This document shows, piece by piece, positions 16,816-26,079 of a stretch of 64,000 bases of DNA (within the stretch, counting starts at the first letter, position 1; each line of letters begins with the position of its first letter). The notes beneath the pieces are model-generated. The model saw nothing but the letters and a program-made list of their open reading frames with translations, made no database searches and was not told where the DNA came from. The stretch is taken from positions 1,091,722-1,155,721 of the forward strand of contig OZ223205.1 in assembly GCA_965140395.1 (NCBI GenBank), in the 5' to 3' direction. The DNA is from Parvibaculum sp002684405. Lineage in GTDB: Bacteria > Pseudomonadota > Alphaproteobacteria > Parvibaculales > Parvibaculaceae. The position numbers and the translations under genes are program-made.

Positions 16816-17595
16816 TCAGCCGAACTTGGCGAGCCCCGGAAACGTATTGATGAGGAAGACGGCGATGCTCTCGAAAGAGCCCGTCAGCATCAAAAGGCCC
16901 GTCAGCGCCAGCAGCAGCCCCGCCGCGATTTCCACCTTGTGCATGTGACGGCGGAAGCGGCCTGCGAAACTGAGGAAACCGCGAATGGCGAAGGCGGCGG
17001 CAAGGAACGGAATACCGAGCCCCAGCGAATAGACCGTCAGCAGCCCGACGCCCGCGCCGAGGCTTTCCTGCGAGGCGGCGACCGTCAGGATCGTGGCAAG
17101 AATCGGCCCGATGCACGGCGTCCAGCCGAAGGCGAAGGCAAGCCCGAGCAGATAGGGGCTCGCAAACTGCATGAAGAGGCTCTTCTCGCCGGCGCCCGTC
17201 CCCTGCACCTGGAAGCGCGCTTCGCGGTCGAGAAAGGCGAGCCGGAAGACGCCCATGTAATGCAGGCCGAAAATGATGATGACCGCGCCCGCGATCCGCC
17301 CCAGAAGCTGCTTATGCGCGATGATGAGCGGATTGATCGCCGAGGCGCTCGCCCCCAGCGCGACGAAAATGGTGGTGAAGCCCAGCACGAAGCCGATGGC
17401 CCCCAGCATCACCCGCAGCGTCAGCCCGTCGGAGCCCAGCGCCTCGCCCTTTTCGTTCTTGGCGACGAGTTCGTCGAGCGATGTGCCCGCGATATAGCAA
17501 AGATAGGCCGGCACGAGCGGCAGCACGCACGGGCTGAGAAAGCTGATAAGGCCGCCCGCGGCTGCGGCGGCATAGCTGATGCTGGATGGGTCCAT
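16816..17595 (-). CDS. ccdA: Cytochrome c biogenesis protein CcdA
   Basis: 259 residues, six to seven membrane helices. The redox cysteines are in SPCVLPLVPAYLCYIAG (Cys23) and GWTPCIGPI (Cys161), the DsbD/CcdA pair that carries electrons from cytoplasmic thioredoxin to periplasmic thiol proteins for cytochrome c maturation. Start 17595 places the first helix at the N-terminus; the ribosome-binding site is weak. No ccm genes are nearby. Converges with pdeM across a REP-like repeat. Confidence 0.93.
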   Translation of the reverse strand: MDPSSISYAAAAAGGLISFLSPCVLPLVPAYLCYIAGTSLDELVAKNEKGEALGSDGLTLRVMLGAIGFVLGFTTIFVALGASASAINPLIIAHKQLLGRIAGAVIIIFGLHYMGVFRLAFLDREARFQVQGTGAGEKSLFMQFASPYLLGLAFAFGWTPCIGPILATILTVAASQESLGAGVGLLTVYSLGLGIPFLAAAFAIRGFLSFAGRFRRHMHKVEIAAGLLLALTGLLMLTGSFESIAVFLINTFPGLAKFG

Positions 17596-17682
17596 GGGCG
17601 GGGACTTTAGCCCGTCGCCGCCGTGAGGCAAACGTGCAACGGCGTGTCAGATCGGCGCGGCCGCATTACTTTGTGGTCATGT

Positions 17683-18492
17683 TCAGCGCCGGCCCAGCAC
17701 GGCGGAGGCCAGCCAGCCGAAAAAGGCGGCGCCGATCACCGCGATCAGGCCATAGAGCAGCGCATTATTATGGGCGAGCCGGTAGATGAAACGCTCGATC
17801 CCGCCCTTGTCGATATAGAGCGGCGAGGAAATCGTATCGACGACCTTGCCGTCCTTCAGCAGATAGACCTTCGCCGTATAAAGCCCGACGGGCACGGTGG
17901 CGGGCAGGTCCAGCGTGGCGCGGAAAAGCGTCTGGCCGAGAAAGATCACCCCGCCCGGATCGGTCAGATAGAGCCCGTCGCGGCGCTTGTTGCGGATCAG
18001 CGCCTTCCAGAAATCGCGCTCGGTATCGGGCGGCAGGAATTCCTGCGTCCCGTCGATCCCGGTCGCAACGGCGTCGCCGAATTCGTAGTTCTCGATGCCG
18101 ATCCGCTGTTCGCGCAGCGTCTCGGGCGAGGCGATGACTTCCAGCGGCCGCGTACTGGCAATGGCGTGATAGCCCGGCACATTGGGATAGGTCACCGAGT
18201 CGTGATTGACCCATATCCCGGCCACCTGTTCCTTGCGGCGGACCTTCACCGTCCGCGTCGGCCCCGTCACGACCACGATGATGTCGCGATCGACGGCGCG
18301 TTCGGCCTGCGGCGCTTCCACCGCGCCGAACAGCAGGATCTCCGTGCCCGTGAAATTGGACCGGATGGAGACCTGGTGCTGCGACAGGTCGGTCACCAGA
18401 CGGTCGGCGCGGGCCGATACGGTCCCGAGCGCAAAGGCGCCCAGCGTCAGCAGGGCCAGAAGCGCAGATGTGCCGGTCCGCCGGAATGCCAT
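17683..18492 (-). CDS. TIGR02186 family protein
   Basis: 269 residues. Signal peptide at residues 1-29, a periplasmic beta-rich domain starting DRLVTDLSQHQVSIRSNFTGTEILLFGA-like sequence (start DRLVTDLSQ), and a single C-terminal membrane helix (ALLYGLIAVIGAAFFGWL) ending RR. This is the TIGR02186 pattern: a periplasmic domain anchored at its C-terminus, of unknown function. It begins three bases after the TauE/SafE-type gene and is regularly found beside it, so the two probably act together in sulfur compound export. Confidence 0.85.
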   Translation of the reverse strand: MAFRRTGTSALLALLTLGAFALGTVSARADRLVTDLSQHQVSIRSNFTGTEILLFGAVEAPQAERAVDRDIIVVVTGPTRTVKVRRKEQVAGIWVNHDSVTYPNVPGYHAIASTRPLEVIASPETLREQRIGIENYEFGDAVATGIDGTQEFLPPDTERDFWKALIRNKRRDGLYLTDPGGVIFLGQTLFRATLDLPATVPVGLYTAKVYLLKDGKVVDTISSPLYIDKGGIERFIYRLAHNNALLYGLIAVIGAAFFGWLASAVLGRR

Positions 18493-18495
18493 GCG

Positions 18496-19425
18496 TCAGT
18501 TCCCCGACGACATGACGACGATGGAATAGAGGTCGTCGGGACGGCTGATGAGGTCGATGCCCAGCCGCACGCCGATCACGAGGAGCAGCGCGGCCAGCAG
18601 CGCGCGCACCTGTTCGCCCTGCAGCTTCTCGCCGACGCGGACGCCGAATTGCGCCCCCACCGCGCCGCCGATCACGAGGATGAAGCCCAGCACGATATCG
18701 ACCGCCTGGTTTTCATAGGCATGCATCACGCCGGTCAGCGCGGTCACGAAGACGATCTGGAAGAACGAGGTGCCGATCACGACGCTGGTCGGCATGCGCA
18801 GCAGATAGATCATGGCCGGGATCATGATGAAGCCGCCGCCCACGCCCATGATCGCCGACAGCGTGCCGACGAAATAGCCGACCAGGATGGGCGGGATCAC
18901 GCTGATATAGAGTTTGGAGCGGCGGAACCGCATCTTGAAGGGCAGGCCGTGGATCCAGCTGTGATGGCCCCGCCCGCGTGCGCTGCCGCCCGTCCCGCCG
19001 TTGCGCGAGGCCCGTATCGCCTGCACGCTTTCCACCATCATCAGCCCGCCGATGATGGTCAGGAAGACCACATAGATGATGGAGATCATCAGGTCGACCT
19101 GGCCGATGGAACTGAGCAGCTTGAACAGATAGATACCGCTGAGCGAGCCCGCGGTACCGCCCGCCAGCAAGACGCCGCCCATCTTGAAGTCGATACTGCG
19201 CCGCGCGAAATGCGCCAGCGCCCCCGTCACCGAGGAGGCGACGACCGAGGTCGATTGCGTGCCCACCGCGATGGCGGGCGGAATGCCAAGAAAGATAAGG
19301 AGCGGCGTCATCAGGAAACCGCCGCCAATGCCGAACATGCCCGACAGAAACCCGACCGTGAGCCCCATCGCCAGGATGGTCAGCACATTCACCGGAATTT
19401 CCGCGATTGGCAGATAGATTTGCAT
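18496..19425 (-). CDS. Sulfite exporter TauE/SafE family (TSUP) protein
   Basis: 309 residues, eight or nine membrane helices in two halves. Each half starts with a TSUP signature: LTVGFLSGMFGIGGGFLMTPLLIFLG (start LTVGFLSGMFG) and VGTLSAIMGVGGGFIMIPA. The family exports sulfite, sulfoacetate or related organosulfur anions. Directly followed by the TIGR02186 gene (three-base gap). The 248 bases upstream (19426-19673) hold no gene; they separate it from the end of the co-oriented PodJ-like gene. Confidence 0.9.
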   Translation of the reverse strand: MQIYLPIAEIPVNVLTILAMGLTVGFLSGMFGIGGGFLMTPLLIFLGIPPAIAVGTQSTSVVASSVTGALAHFARRSIDFKMGGVLLAGGTAGSLSGIYLFKLLSSIGQVDLMISIIYVVFLTIIGGLMMVESVQAIRASRNGGTGGSARGRGHHSWIHGLPFKMRFRRSKLYISVIPPILVGYFVGTLSAIMGVGGGFIMIPAMIYLLRMPTSVVIGTSFFQIVFVTALTGVMHAYENQAVDIVLGFILVIGGAVGAQFGVRVGEKLQGEQVRALLAALLLVIGVRLGIDLISRPDDLYSIVVMSSGN

Positions 19426-19673
19426 GAACGTAAGCGCTTCCGGCGGCCTGCCCGCATATCCGGGCTCCGGCCTTCCCCCTCGGCCGCCTGCGTCGGATAC
19501 ATCGAGAGGGACTCGCTGCGGAACGGCGCGGGCAATGTTTGATTTGGCGTAGCACGTTGCCGGCCCATTTCAAAGGGGCGGCGCGCCGGGGCGTGGACTA
19601 TCTCGCAAGCTTTTGCGCCAGAACCGTGACGCGGAATCTGCGCCGACCGGACGGGCCGTCTCCACCCGCTCTT

Positions 19674-22600
19674 TTAGCCCTCGAGCTCGATCAGCAGTTC
19701 CGGCGTTACCTTGCCCGACGGCGCAAGACCGTTCGCCCTCTGGAAGGCGGTAATGGCGTCTTTGGTGCGCGGCCCCATCATGCCGTCGGCCGGGCCGGCA
19801 TCGTAGCCGAGCTTGTTGAGCAGCGATTGCGCCTGCGCGATATCGGGATCGGCGGGCCCCGCGGCGGCGCTGTCCCAGCTCTTGAGCGAGGAGAGATTGC
19901 CATTCGCCACCGGATCGGCCGTCTTCGCCTGCCAGGCATTCGTCGCGATGCGCGCATCGGCGAGATCGCCCGGCTCCATCTGTTCGGCCAGCGCATCCCG
20001 CTTCTTTGCGGCGCCCTTGTCGCCGGCAAGAGCCGCGATGGCGAACCATTTATAGGCGGTGGCGAGGTCTTTCTTGATGCCGAGCCCGCGTTCGTTGAGC
20101 ACGGCCAGATTGTACTGGCTGTCGCCCAGCCCGTAATTGGCCGCCTTGGCGAACCATTGGGCGGCCTTGGCGAAATCCTGGGACGTGCCGCGGCCTTCGG
20201 CATACATGACGGCGAGATTGTGCATCGCCTTCACATTGCCCTTGCTGGCGGCCTTTTCGTAGAGCTGCATCGCACGGGCATTGTCCTGGCCCACGCCGCG
20301 CCCTTTTTCATAAAAGGTCGCGAGCCTGTACTGGGCGATGGTCAGCCCCTGTCCGGCGGCCTTGCGGATCCAGCTCACAGCCTGCTTGTCGTTCTGCGCC
20401 ACACCCTCGCCGCGCGCATAGGCGTCGCCGAGCGTGTATTCCGCGGCGGCGTTCCCGGCCCGCGCGGCATCGTTCAACGTTACCGGCTGCGGCGCGCTGG
20501 GCGGCGTGCTCGTCGCGGGCGAAACATCGTCCACGGGCGTCGCCGGAACCTTCGCCACATTGACGGGGGCTTCGGCGGATGCGCCGGTCTTGGGCGTACC
20601 CGTCTTGGGGATGCTCGTCTCCGACGTACCCGTCTTGGAGGTGCTCGTCTCGGGCGCGCCGGTCTTGGACGTGCCGGTCTGAGACGTGGTGGACGCCGGT
20701 GCCTCTGGTGCCGCATCGGCACCGGCGTCCTCCGGACTGGCCTCCGGATTGGTCGTCGCGGGCGAACTCGTCTCGCCCGGATTTGTCATCGGCGCCGTGC
20801 CGCCCGGTGTCGGGCTCTGGCGCATGAAGAGGAAGGCGCCTGCGATGACCGCGAGTGCGATAAAGCCCGCCGTGGCGATAATCACCAGCCGGTTGCGCTT
20901 CTTCTCCGCATCGTCCGTGTCGAAGCGCGCGGAGGATTCGGCATAGGCCGGGCTGTCATAGCCGGAATGGGACCCTTGCGAGGCGGCCTGCGCGGCGCGG
21001 CGTGCCTGGGCGAGGAAATCCTGTGCAGCCTGCGCGCCTGCTTCCCTCAGCGGCGGAGGCGGCGGCGGATCCGGCAGGACGACGCCGTCATCCTCATCTT
21101 CCTCGGGCTCGGGCGTCTCGTAATCGGGGATGTCCGCTGTCTTGGGAGAGGCTTTGACCGGCACGTCGGGCGCGGGTGTCTCGCGCACCGGCTCGACAAG
21201 CCGGGGCCCTTCGTCGATGGGCGGCGGCGCGACGGGATCTTCCCGCAGGACCGGCGCACGGGCCTGCATCGCAGGCTGGGCGGGAATCGCGGACGGCACC
21301 ATGAAGCCTTCGCCACGCCCTTGGGCGCCGATCGACGGCAGGTCGAACTGCGCGCCCCCCATGCCCGGCGCGTTCAGCGCGGCCGCGGTGGGGAAGTTGG
21401 GCGAGAAGCTGCCTTGCGGTCCCATGCCGGCATTGATCTGCGGCGCGGCGGGCCGCGCCGCGCGCTGCTTGGCCGACTTTTCCAGCCGGGCCAGTCGTTC
21501 GGTCGTGCGCGCCAGCACGCTCTGCACCGATTCCAGCGCTTCGCGGCTCTGGTGATCGGTCTCGCTCAGCCGGTTCGCGATCTGCGACAGCGTTTCTTCC
21601 ACATTGCGCGTGGTCTCGTCGCTGCGGTGTTCGCTTTCTTCCAGACGCTGCGCCAGCATGTCGAGCTGGTCGGCCAGCTCACGCGGCATTTCCGGTTCGC
21701 GCGGCCTGGAAAGGTCTTCGATCTGGCGCGCGATGCCGTTCATGCCCTTGTGCACGGCGTCCAGCGCGTCCTGGCTTTTCTGTTCGGTCTGCTCCAGCCG
21801 TTCGGAAAGCCGGGAAAGGCTCTTCTGGAGACTGGAAATCGTGTCGCGCTGGCTGTCGGCCTGCGCCTTGTCCTCGAACGCCTTCAGCGCCGCCTGCACG
21901 GCCTTGGCCTGGGTCTGTTCCAGATTGCCGCTGACGCCGGAAAGGCTCTGCTCCATCTGCTCCAGCCGCTGGGAGAGGAGCGAGAGGTGTTTTTCCTGCG
22001 CTTCCGCGCGCTTCTTCTCGGCTTCGCGTTCGTTGGCCTGCTCGGTCTCGTCGATACGCGAGGAGAGCTGGCCCAGCATGTTGCGGATATCGGACAGGGA
22101 ATCATTGGTCCGCTTCTCGCTGGTGTCCAGATGATCGACCACCGCGTTCACCGCCTTCTCCAGCGTCTGGATCGCGTGCTTGTCCTCGGCGGTCTGCTGG
22201 GTGCCGCCGCTGTCCTTCTCCGCGCGTTCCAGCCGTTCGGCCAGATGCTGCAGCTTGCGTTCCAGAGGATCGATAACGGCTTTCGTCTCCTGCTGCGGCT
22301 GGGCGGGCGCATGTTCGGCGCGGACGATCCGGTCCGCCAGCTCGTCGATGGTTTCGCCCAGACGCCGGGTCAATTCCACGGTCCGGTCTTCGCTGCGCTC
22401 CAGTCGTCTTGAAAGATTGCGGACCGCATCGGCCAGGCCCTCCATCTCGCCGTCGCCGGGCCGGGCGGCCTGCGCAGGCGCCTGCGCGGCGTAGTCCGGG
22501 CGTCCGCCCGAGCGGGTCTGGTTGCTCCAGCCGCTCTGTTCGCTGCTGTCGCCGGCCACATCGTCCGTGCCGCTGTCCATGATGACCTGGTTCAGCCACG

Positions 22601-22697
22601 CGCCAAGCGTCAGGCCCGAGCGGCGCGCAGCCTGCTTTGCAGCTTCGCGCGCTTCAGGCTCTATGCCTTTGACGCTCCAGGGGACCCCCGATCTCAT
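19674..22697 (-). CDS. PodJ-like polarity protein: coiled coil, TM, Sel1 repeats, peptidoglycan-binding domain
   Basis: About 1007 residues. N-terminal GVPWSVKGIEPEAREAAKQAA is typical of PodJL-type proteins. Residues about 70-450 are a long coiled coil with repeated LSERLEQTE units; 470-590 are Pro/Glu-rich; a membrane helix lies at about 600-622 (LVIIATAGFIALAVIAGAFL). A Thr/Ser/Lys/Gly low-complexity linker follows (about 650-700), then five Sel1-type repeats (about 750-920) and a C-terminal PG_binding_1 domain (AQSLLNKLGYDAGPADGMMG). PodJ in Caulobacter is of similar size and organises the new pole. Start: ATG 22697; an in-frame GTG lies at 22706. Confidence 0.88.
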   Translation of the reverse strand: MRSGVPWSVKGIEPEAREAAKQAARRSGLTLGAWLNQVIMDSGTDDVAGDSSEQSGWSNQTRSGGRPDYAAQAPAQAARPGDGEMEGLADAVRNLSRRLERSEDRTVELTRRLGETIDELADRIVRAEHAPAQPQQETKAVIDPLERKLQHLAERLERAEKDSGGTQQTAEDKHAIQTLEKAVNAVVDHLDTSEKRTNDSLSDIRNMLGQLSSRIDETEQANEREAEKKRAEAQEKHLSLLSQRLEQMEQSLSGVSGNLEQTQAKAVQAALKAFEDKAQADSQRDTISSLQKSLSRLSERLEQTEQKSQDALDAVHKGMNGIARQIEDLSRPREPEMPRELADQLDMLAQRLEESEHRSDETTRNVEETLSQIANRLSETDHQSREALESVQSVLARTTERLARLEKSAKQRAARPAAPQINAGMGPQGSFSPNFPTAAALNAPGMGGAQFDLPSIGAQGRGEGFMVPSAIPAQPAMQARAPVLREDPVAPPPIDEGPRLVEPVRETPAPDVPVKASPKTADIPDYETPEPEEDEDDGVVLPDPPPPPPLREAGAQAAQDFLAQARRAAQAASQGSHSGYDSPAYAESSARFDTDDAEKKRNRLVIIATAGFIALAVIAGAFLFMRQSPTPGGTAPMTNPGETSSPATTNPEASPEDAGADAAPEAPASTTSQTGTSKTGAPETSTSKTGTSETSIPKTGTPKTGASAEAPVNVAKVPATPVDDVSPATSTPPSAPQPVTLNDAARAGNAAAEYTLGDAYARGEGVAQNDKQAVSWIRKAAGQGLTIAQYRLATFYEKGRGVGQDNARAMQLYEKAASKGNVKAMHNLAVMYAEGRGTSQDFAKAAQWFAKAANYGLGDSQYNLAVLNERGLGIKKDLATAYKWFAIAALAGDKGAAKKRDALAEQMEPGDLADARIATNAWQAKTADPVANGNLSSLKSWDSAAAGPADPDIAQAQSLLNKLGYDAGPADGMMGPRTKDAITAFQRANGLAPSGKVTPELLIELEG

Positions 22698-22728
22698 CCG
22701 AATCACTAGCCTTTGAACGGTTTGGGTC

Positions 22729-22757
22729 AGTATATGCCACGGAATATGGCGTTTAAA
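22729..22757 (-). promoter_or_regulatory. Candidate promoter of the PodJ-like gene
   Basis: Read on the minus strand, TTTAAA (22752-22757) and TATACT (22729-22734) are separated by 17 bases, placing transcription start about 20-25 bases upstream of the start codon. The rest of the 22707-22927 gap shows only AT-richer sequence without a gene. Confidence 0.5.
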
Positions 22758-22927
22758 CGTGTGGGTTAGCCCAAAATATTGACATCGGCACCATATCTGG
22801 TGAATCGCACCGATTCTCTATCGAGCCTCGGCCGCCTGAACGGCCTCTCCCGCATACCGCCTATAAAGCGCCGGGCACCGTAAACAGCTGGTTAATGATT
22901 CAGGGATTCATGCGTATATGCAGGGAC

Positions 22928-23485
22928 TTAAGGCCCGCCGAAGACCTCGGTTGCATAGACCTTGTCGCCTGAGCGCGCCACCCCCATGCCGGTGATGGTG
23001 AAGCTCGGATCCTGCATGTTCCGCCGATGTGCGGGGCTGTTGCGCCATTTGGTGAAAAGCTTTTTCGCCAGCGCCTTGTCGTCCAGATCGGGCCCCTGCA
23101 CGAAGACGATGTTCTCGGCCAGCGAGCCCTTATAGTCCTCGTCCACAGCCAGAACCCGCTCTTTCGGGCCCTGATCGTCCGGGTTGAAATGGCCGAAGAA
23201 ATCGCGAAGCGCCATGTCCTGGCTATGAACGGCGGCGGCCTTTTGCAGGCGCGGATCGACCGAGAGCGGACCGGCCCCCTTGGACTTGCGGAAGGCGTTC
23301 ACCTCGTCGAGCAGCGCCCGGGCGAGGGGGGTGTCCGCCTGCGCCGAGGCTTCGGCCTGCGCGGGCAGGCTCGATGTGTTGACCCGGACGAACTTGTCGC
23401 CGTCCGAGGAATTGCCCGTCGTCTGGCAGCCCGCCAGGACGAGGCTCGCTGCGACGGCGATGATGGCCGCATATCCCGATTTCAT
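22928..23485 (-). CDS. CAP (SCP/PR1)-domain lipoprotein
   Basis: 185 residues. Lipoprotein signal with lipobox VLAGC (Cys near residue 20). The CAP domain spans about 60-185: LLDEVNAFRKSKGAGPL, then KAAAVHSQDMALRDFFGH (His typical of the CAP cavity), GSLAENIVF, and WRNSPAHRRNMQDP with the second His. Bacterial CAP proteins are secreted or surface-anchored and of unclear activity. Start 23485 is supported by AAGGGAGGG. Divergent from the MerR gene across a 190-base region. Confidence 0.88.
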   Translation of the reverse strand: MKSGYAAIIAVAASLVLAGCQTTGNSSDGDKFVRVNTSSLPAQAEASAQADTPLARALLDEVNAFRKSKGAGPLSVDPRLQKAAAVHSQDMALRDFFGHFNPDDQGPKERVLAVDEDYKGSLAENIVFVQGPDLDDKALAKKLFTKWRNSPAHRRNMQDPSFTITGMGVARSGDKVYATEVFGGP

Positions 23486-23586
23486 GATCCCTCCCTTTAG
23501 AGACATCGGCATTCTGACCGAACATGCCCTCTCATCCGAGTAGGAAATTGTGGCGCCGGTTTGAAATCTCCGGGCAGGCGATATGC

Positions 23587-23615
23587 TTGACGTTTACGTC
23601 AACGTTACCTAGAGT
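23587..23615 (+). promoter_or_regulatory. Promoter with embedded LiuR-type MerR operator
   Basis: TTGACG (23587-23592) and TAGAGT (23610-23615), 17 apart, form a promoter. The palindrome TTGACGTTTACGTCAA (23587-23602; seven-base arms around TT) overlaps the -35 box and spacer. This matches the operator type described for LiuR-like MerR regulators of branched-chain and fatty-acid degradation. It lies 75 bases before the MerR start, so autoregulation and control of the following beta-oxidation genes are likely. Confidence 0.72.
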
Positions 23616-23676
23616 CCGGCCACTTCAAATCGAGCGAATAAAGCCGGAAAACCGGCGAATGTCGGGGAGATGGAAC

Positions 23677-24165
23677 ATGGACCAGCAGACGTCCGAACAT
23701 GCCGTATTGGCGGGCAGTCATGAGGGTGACAAGCACGGGCCTTGCCCGACTTTCTCGATCACCCAGCTTGCCGAGGAGTTCGGCCTTACCACGCGCGCCA
23801 TCCGCTTTTATGAAGACAAGGGGCTCCTGTCGCCGGAGCGCCAGGGCCAGACGCGCGTCTATTATCCGCGCGACCGCGCCCGTCTGATCCTCATCGTTCG
23901 GGGCAAGAATGTCGGTCTGGCGCTGACCGAGATCAAGGAAATCCTCGATCATTACGATCCCGCCGAAGGCTGCGAAACGCAGGACCGGATCGCCTTGGAG
24001 AAGTTTCGCAATCGCATTACGAGCCTGGAACGCCAGCGCGACGAGATCGGCCTGCAGGTCGCCACGCTGCACGAAGCCTGCCGCCGCCTTGAAGAACGAA
24101 TTGCCGCCGACGGAAATTCCGGGAAGGATGCGCCGAAGAAGCGTCAAAAAGCCTCTATAGGTTGA
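23677..24165 (+). CDS. MerR family regulator (LiuR-like) of acyl-CoA degradation
   Basis: 162 residues. The MerR winged helix (about 26-95) reads FSITQLAEEFGLTTRAIRFY followed by EDKGLLSPERQGQTRVYY; a C-terminal coiled coil (about 115-148) would dimerise. Effector cysteines of metal-type MerR are absent; the sequence resembles LiuR/AtuR-type regulators that sense acyl-CoA. Start 23677 follows GGGGAGA by eight bases. It heads a gene row of two acyl-CoA dehydrogenases, a thiolase and a FadB-like protein. Its promoter contains a LiuR-type palindrome. Confidence 0.88.
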   Translation: MDQQTSEHAVLAGSHEGDKHGPCPTFSITQLAEEFGLTTRAIRFYEDKGLLSPERQGQTRVYYPRDRARLILIVRGKNVGLALTEIKEILDHYDPAEGCETQDRIALEKFRNRITSLERQRDEIGLQVATLHEACRRLEERIAADGNSGKDAPKKRQKASIG

Positions 24166-24250
24166 GGCTTTGCCAATCGGCGCGGGGCGGTCCGTCATTC
24201 CTGTGAGTGATGCAACGGGGTCCCGCGGTCAGACGATCTCGAGGTAATCA

Positions 24251-26044
24251 ATGCCCAGCTACAAAGCCCCCCTTCGCGAATATAATTTCCTTCTCTATGA
24301 GCTGCTGGGCATCCAGCAATATTCAAACCTGCCCGGCTTTGCGGATGCGTCGGAAGACCTTGTCCGCGCCATCCTGGAAGAAGCCGCGAAGCTGACCGAG
24401 GAAGTCCTTCAGCCGCTCAATCAGGTAGGCGACCGCGAGGGCTGCAAACTCGAAAACGGCGAGGTCACCACGCCGACCGGCTTCAAGGAGGCCTACAAGA
24501 CGCTCGTCGAAGGCGGCTGGCCCGCGCTCGTCGTCGATCCCGAATATGGCGGCCAGGGGCTGCCCAATTCGCTCGGCGTGATCTTCAACGAAATGGTGTC
24601 CTCCGCGAACATGGCCTTCGGCATGTATCCGGGCCTGAGCCATGGCGCCTATTCCGCGATCCATCAGCACGGCACGGATGAGCAGAAGCAGAAATATCTG
24701 CCCAAGCTCGTCTCCGGCGAATGGACCGGCACGATGAACCTCACCGAACCCCATTGCGGGACGGATCTGGGACTTCTGCGCACAAAGGCCGTGCCGCAGG
24801 GCGATGGCAGCTTCAAGATCAGTGGACAGAAGATCTTCATTTCGGCGGGCGAGCACGACCTTGCCGAGAACATCCTGCATCTTGTGCTGGCGCGCATCGA
24901 GGGCGGTCCGGCAGGCGTAAAGGGCATCTCGCTCTTCCTCGTGCCGAAATATTTCGTCAACGAGGACGGCTCGCTGGGCGAGCGCAACGGCGTCTCCTGC
25001 GGCTCGCTGGAAGAGAAGATGGGCATTCACGGCAACGCGACCTGCGTTCTCAACTATGACGACGCCGTCGGCTGGCTCGTCGGCGAGGAGCACAAAGGCC
25101 TGCGCGCCATGTTCACCATGATGAACGAAGCGCGTCTCGGCGTGGGGCTGCAGGGCCTGTCTCAGTCCGAAGTCGCCTATCAGAACGCGGCGGAATATGC
25201 GCTGGAGCGTCTTCAGGGCCGCTCGCTCACCGGCCCCAAGGCGGAAGACAAGCCCGCCGATCCGCTCATCGTCCATCCCGATATCCGCCGCATGCTGCTC
25301 AATGCGCGCTCCTTCAATGAGGGCGCCCGTGCGCTGCTCGTCTGGACGGCGCTGCATGGCGACCTGTCGCATAAATCGGAAGACGAAAAGACCCGCGAAT
25401 TCGGCGACGACATGATGGCGTTGCTGACGCCGGTGCTGAAAGGCCATCTGACGGATCGCGGCTTCCTCAATGCCGTGGAAGCGCAGCAGGTCTATGGCGG
25501 TCATGGCTATATCGGCGAGTGGGGCATGGAGCAGTTCGTGCGCGATGCGCGCATCGCCATGATCTATGAGGGCGCGAACGGCGTTCAGGCGCTCGACCTT
25601 GTTGGCCGCAAGCTCGCCTCCAATGGCGGCCGCGCCGTCTTCGCCTTCTTCAAGGAAGTGGACGAGTTCGTCTCCGCCAACGAAGGCAATGCCAAGCTCA
25701 AACCCTATCTCGAGCCGGTGAAGCTCGCGCGCAAGCGTCTGGAAGAAGCGACCATGTGGTTCATGGAGAACGCGCTGGAAAATCCGGACAATGCCGGTGC
25801 GGGCTCCACGCCTTACATGCATCTCTTCGGCATCACCGGCATCGCCTTCATGTGGGCGATGATGGCCAAGGTCGCGCTGGACAAGCTCGAAGAGGGCGCC
25901 GGCGACCAGGCGGAATTCTACGAGACCAAGCTCACCACCGGTCTCTTTTATATGCAGCAGGCAGTACCGGAAACGGCGATGCAGCTTGAGCGCGTGCGCG
26001 CGGGCTCGTCGAACATGATGGCGCTGGCCGCGAATGATTTCTGA
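24251..26044 (+). CDS. Acyl-CoA dehydrogenase with C-terminal extension (DmdC/FadE-like)
   Basis: 597 residues, longer than the classical 380-400 because of an extra C-terminal helical domain (about 470-597). Begins PSYKAPLREYNFLLYELLGI, typical of the DmdC-like/long FadE group. FAD and substrate motifs: MNLTEPHCGTDLGLLRT, GQKIFISAGEHD. The catalytic Glu is in MIYEGANGVQALDLVGRKL (about 440). It oxidises acyl-CoA to 2-enoyl-CoA; in this group substrates range from 3-methylmercaptopropionyl-CoA to long-chain acyl-CoA, so substrate cannot be set. Expected regulation by the upstream MerR. Confidence 0.92.
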   Translation: MPSYKAPLREYNFLLYELLGIQQYSNLPGFADASEDLVRAILEEAAKLTEEVLQPLNQVGDREGCKLENGEVTTPTGFKEAYKTLVEGGWPALVVDPEYGGQGLPNSLGVIFNEMVSSANMAFGMYPGLSHGAYSAIHQHGTDEQKQKYLPKLVSGEWTGTMNLTEPHCGTDLGLLRTKAVPQGDGSFKISGQKIFISAGEHDLAENILHLVLARIEGGPAGVKGISLFLVPKYFVNEDGSLGERNGVSCGSLEEKMGIHGNATCVLNYDDAVGWLVGEEHKGLRAMFTMMNEARLGVGLQGLSQSEVAYQNAAEYALERLQGRSLTGPKAEDKPADPLIVHPDIRRMLLNARSFNEGARALLVWTALHGDLSHKSEDEKTREFGDDMMALLTPVLKGHLTDRGFLNAVEAQQVYGGHGYIGEWGMEQFVRDARIAMIYEGANGVQALDLVGRKLASNGGRAVFAFFKEVDEFVSANEGNAKLKPYLEPVKLARKRLEEATMWFMENALENPDNAGAGSTPYMHLFGITGIAFMWAMMAKVALDKLEEGAGDQAEFYETKLTTGLFYMQQAVPETAMQLERVRAGSSNMMALAANDF

Positions 26045-26079
26045 CAACGAGAACGCAAGAAAAACAGGGAGCGTTACGG

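Noticed and set aside
17623..19542. Plus-strand open frame of about 639 codons
   Set aside because: Antisense to TIGR02186 and TauE/SafE genes, which are well supported; His/Arg/Asp-rich sequence without domain.
19539..22412. Long plus-strand open frame of about 957 codons
   Set aside because: Antisense to the PodJ-like gene; Arg/Gly/His-rich composition typical of a shadow frame in GC-rich DNA.
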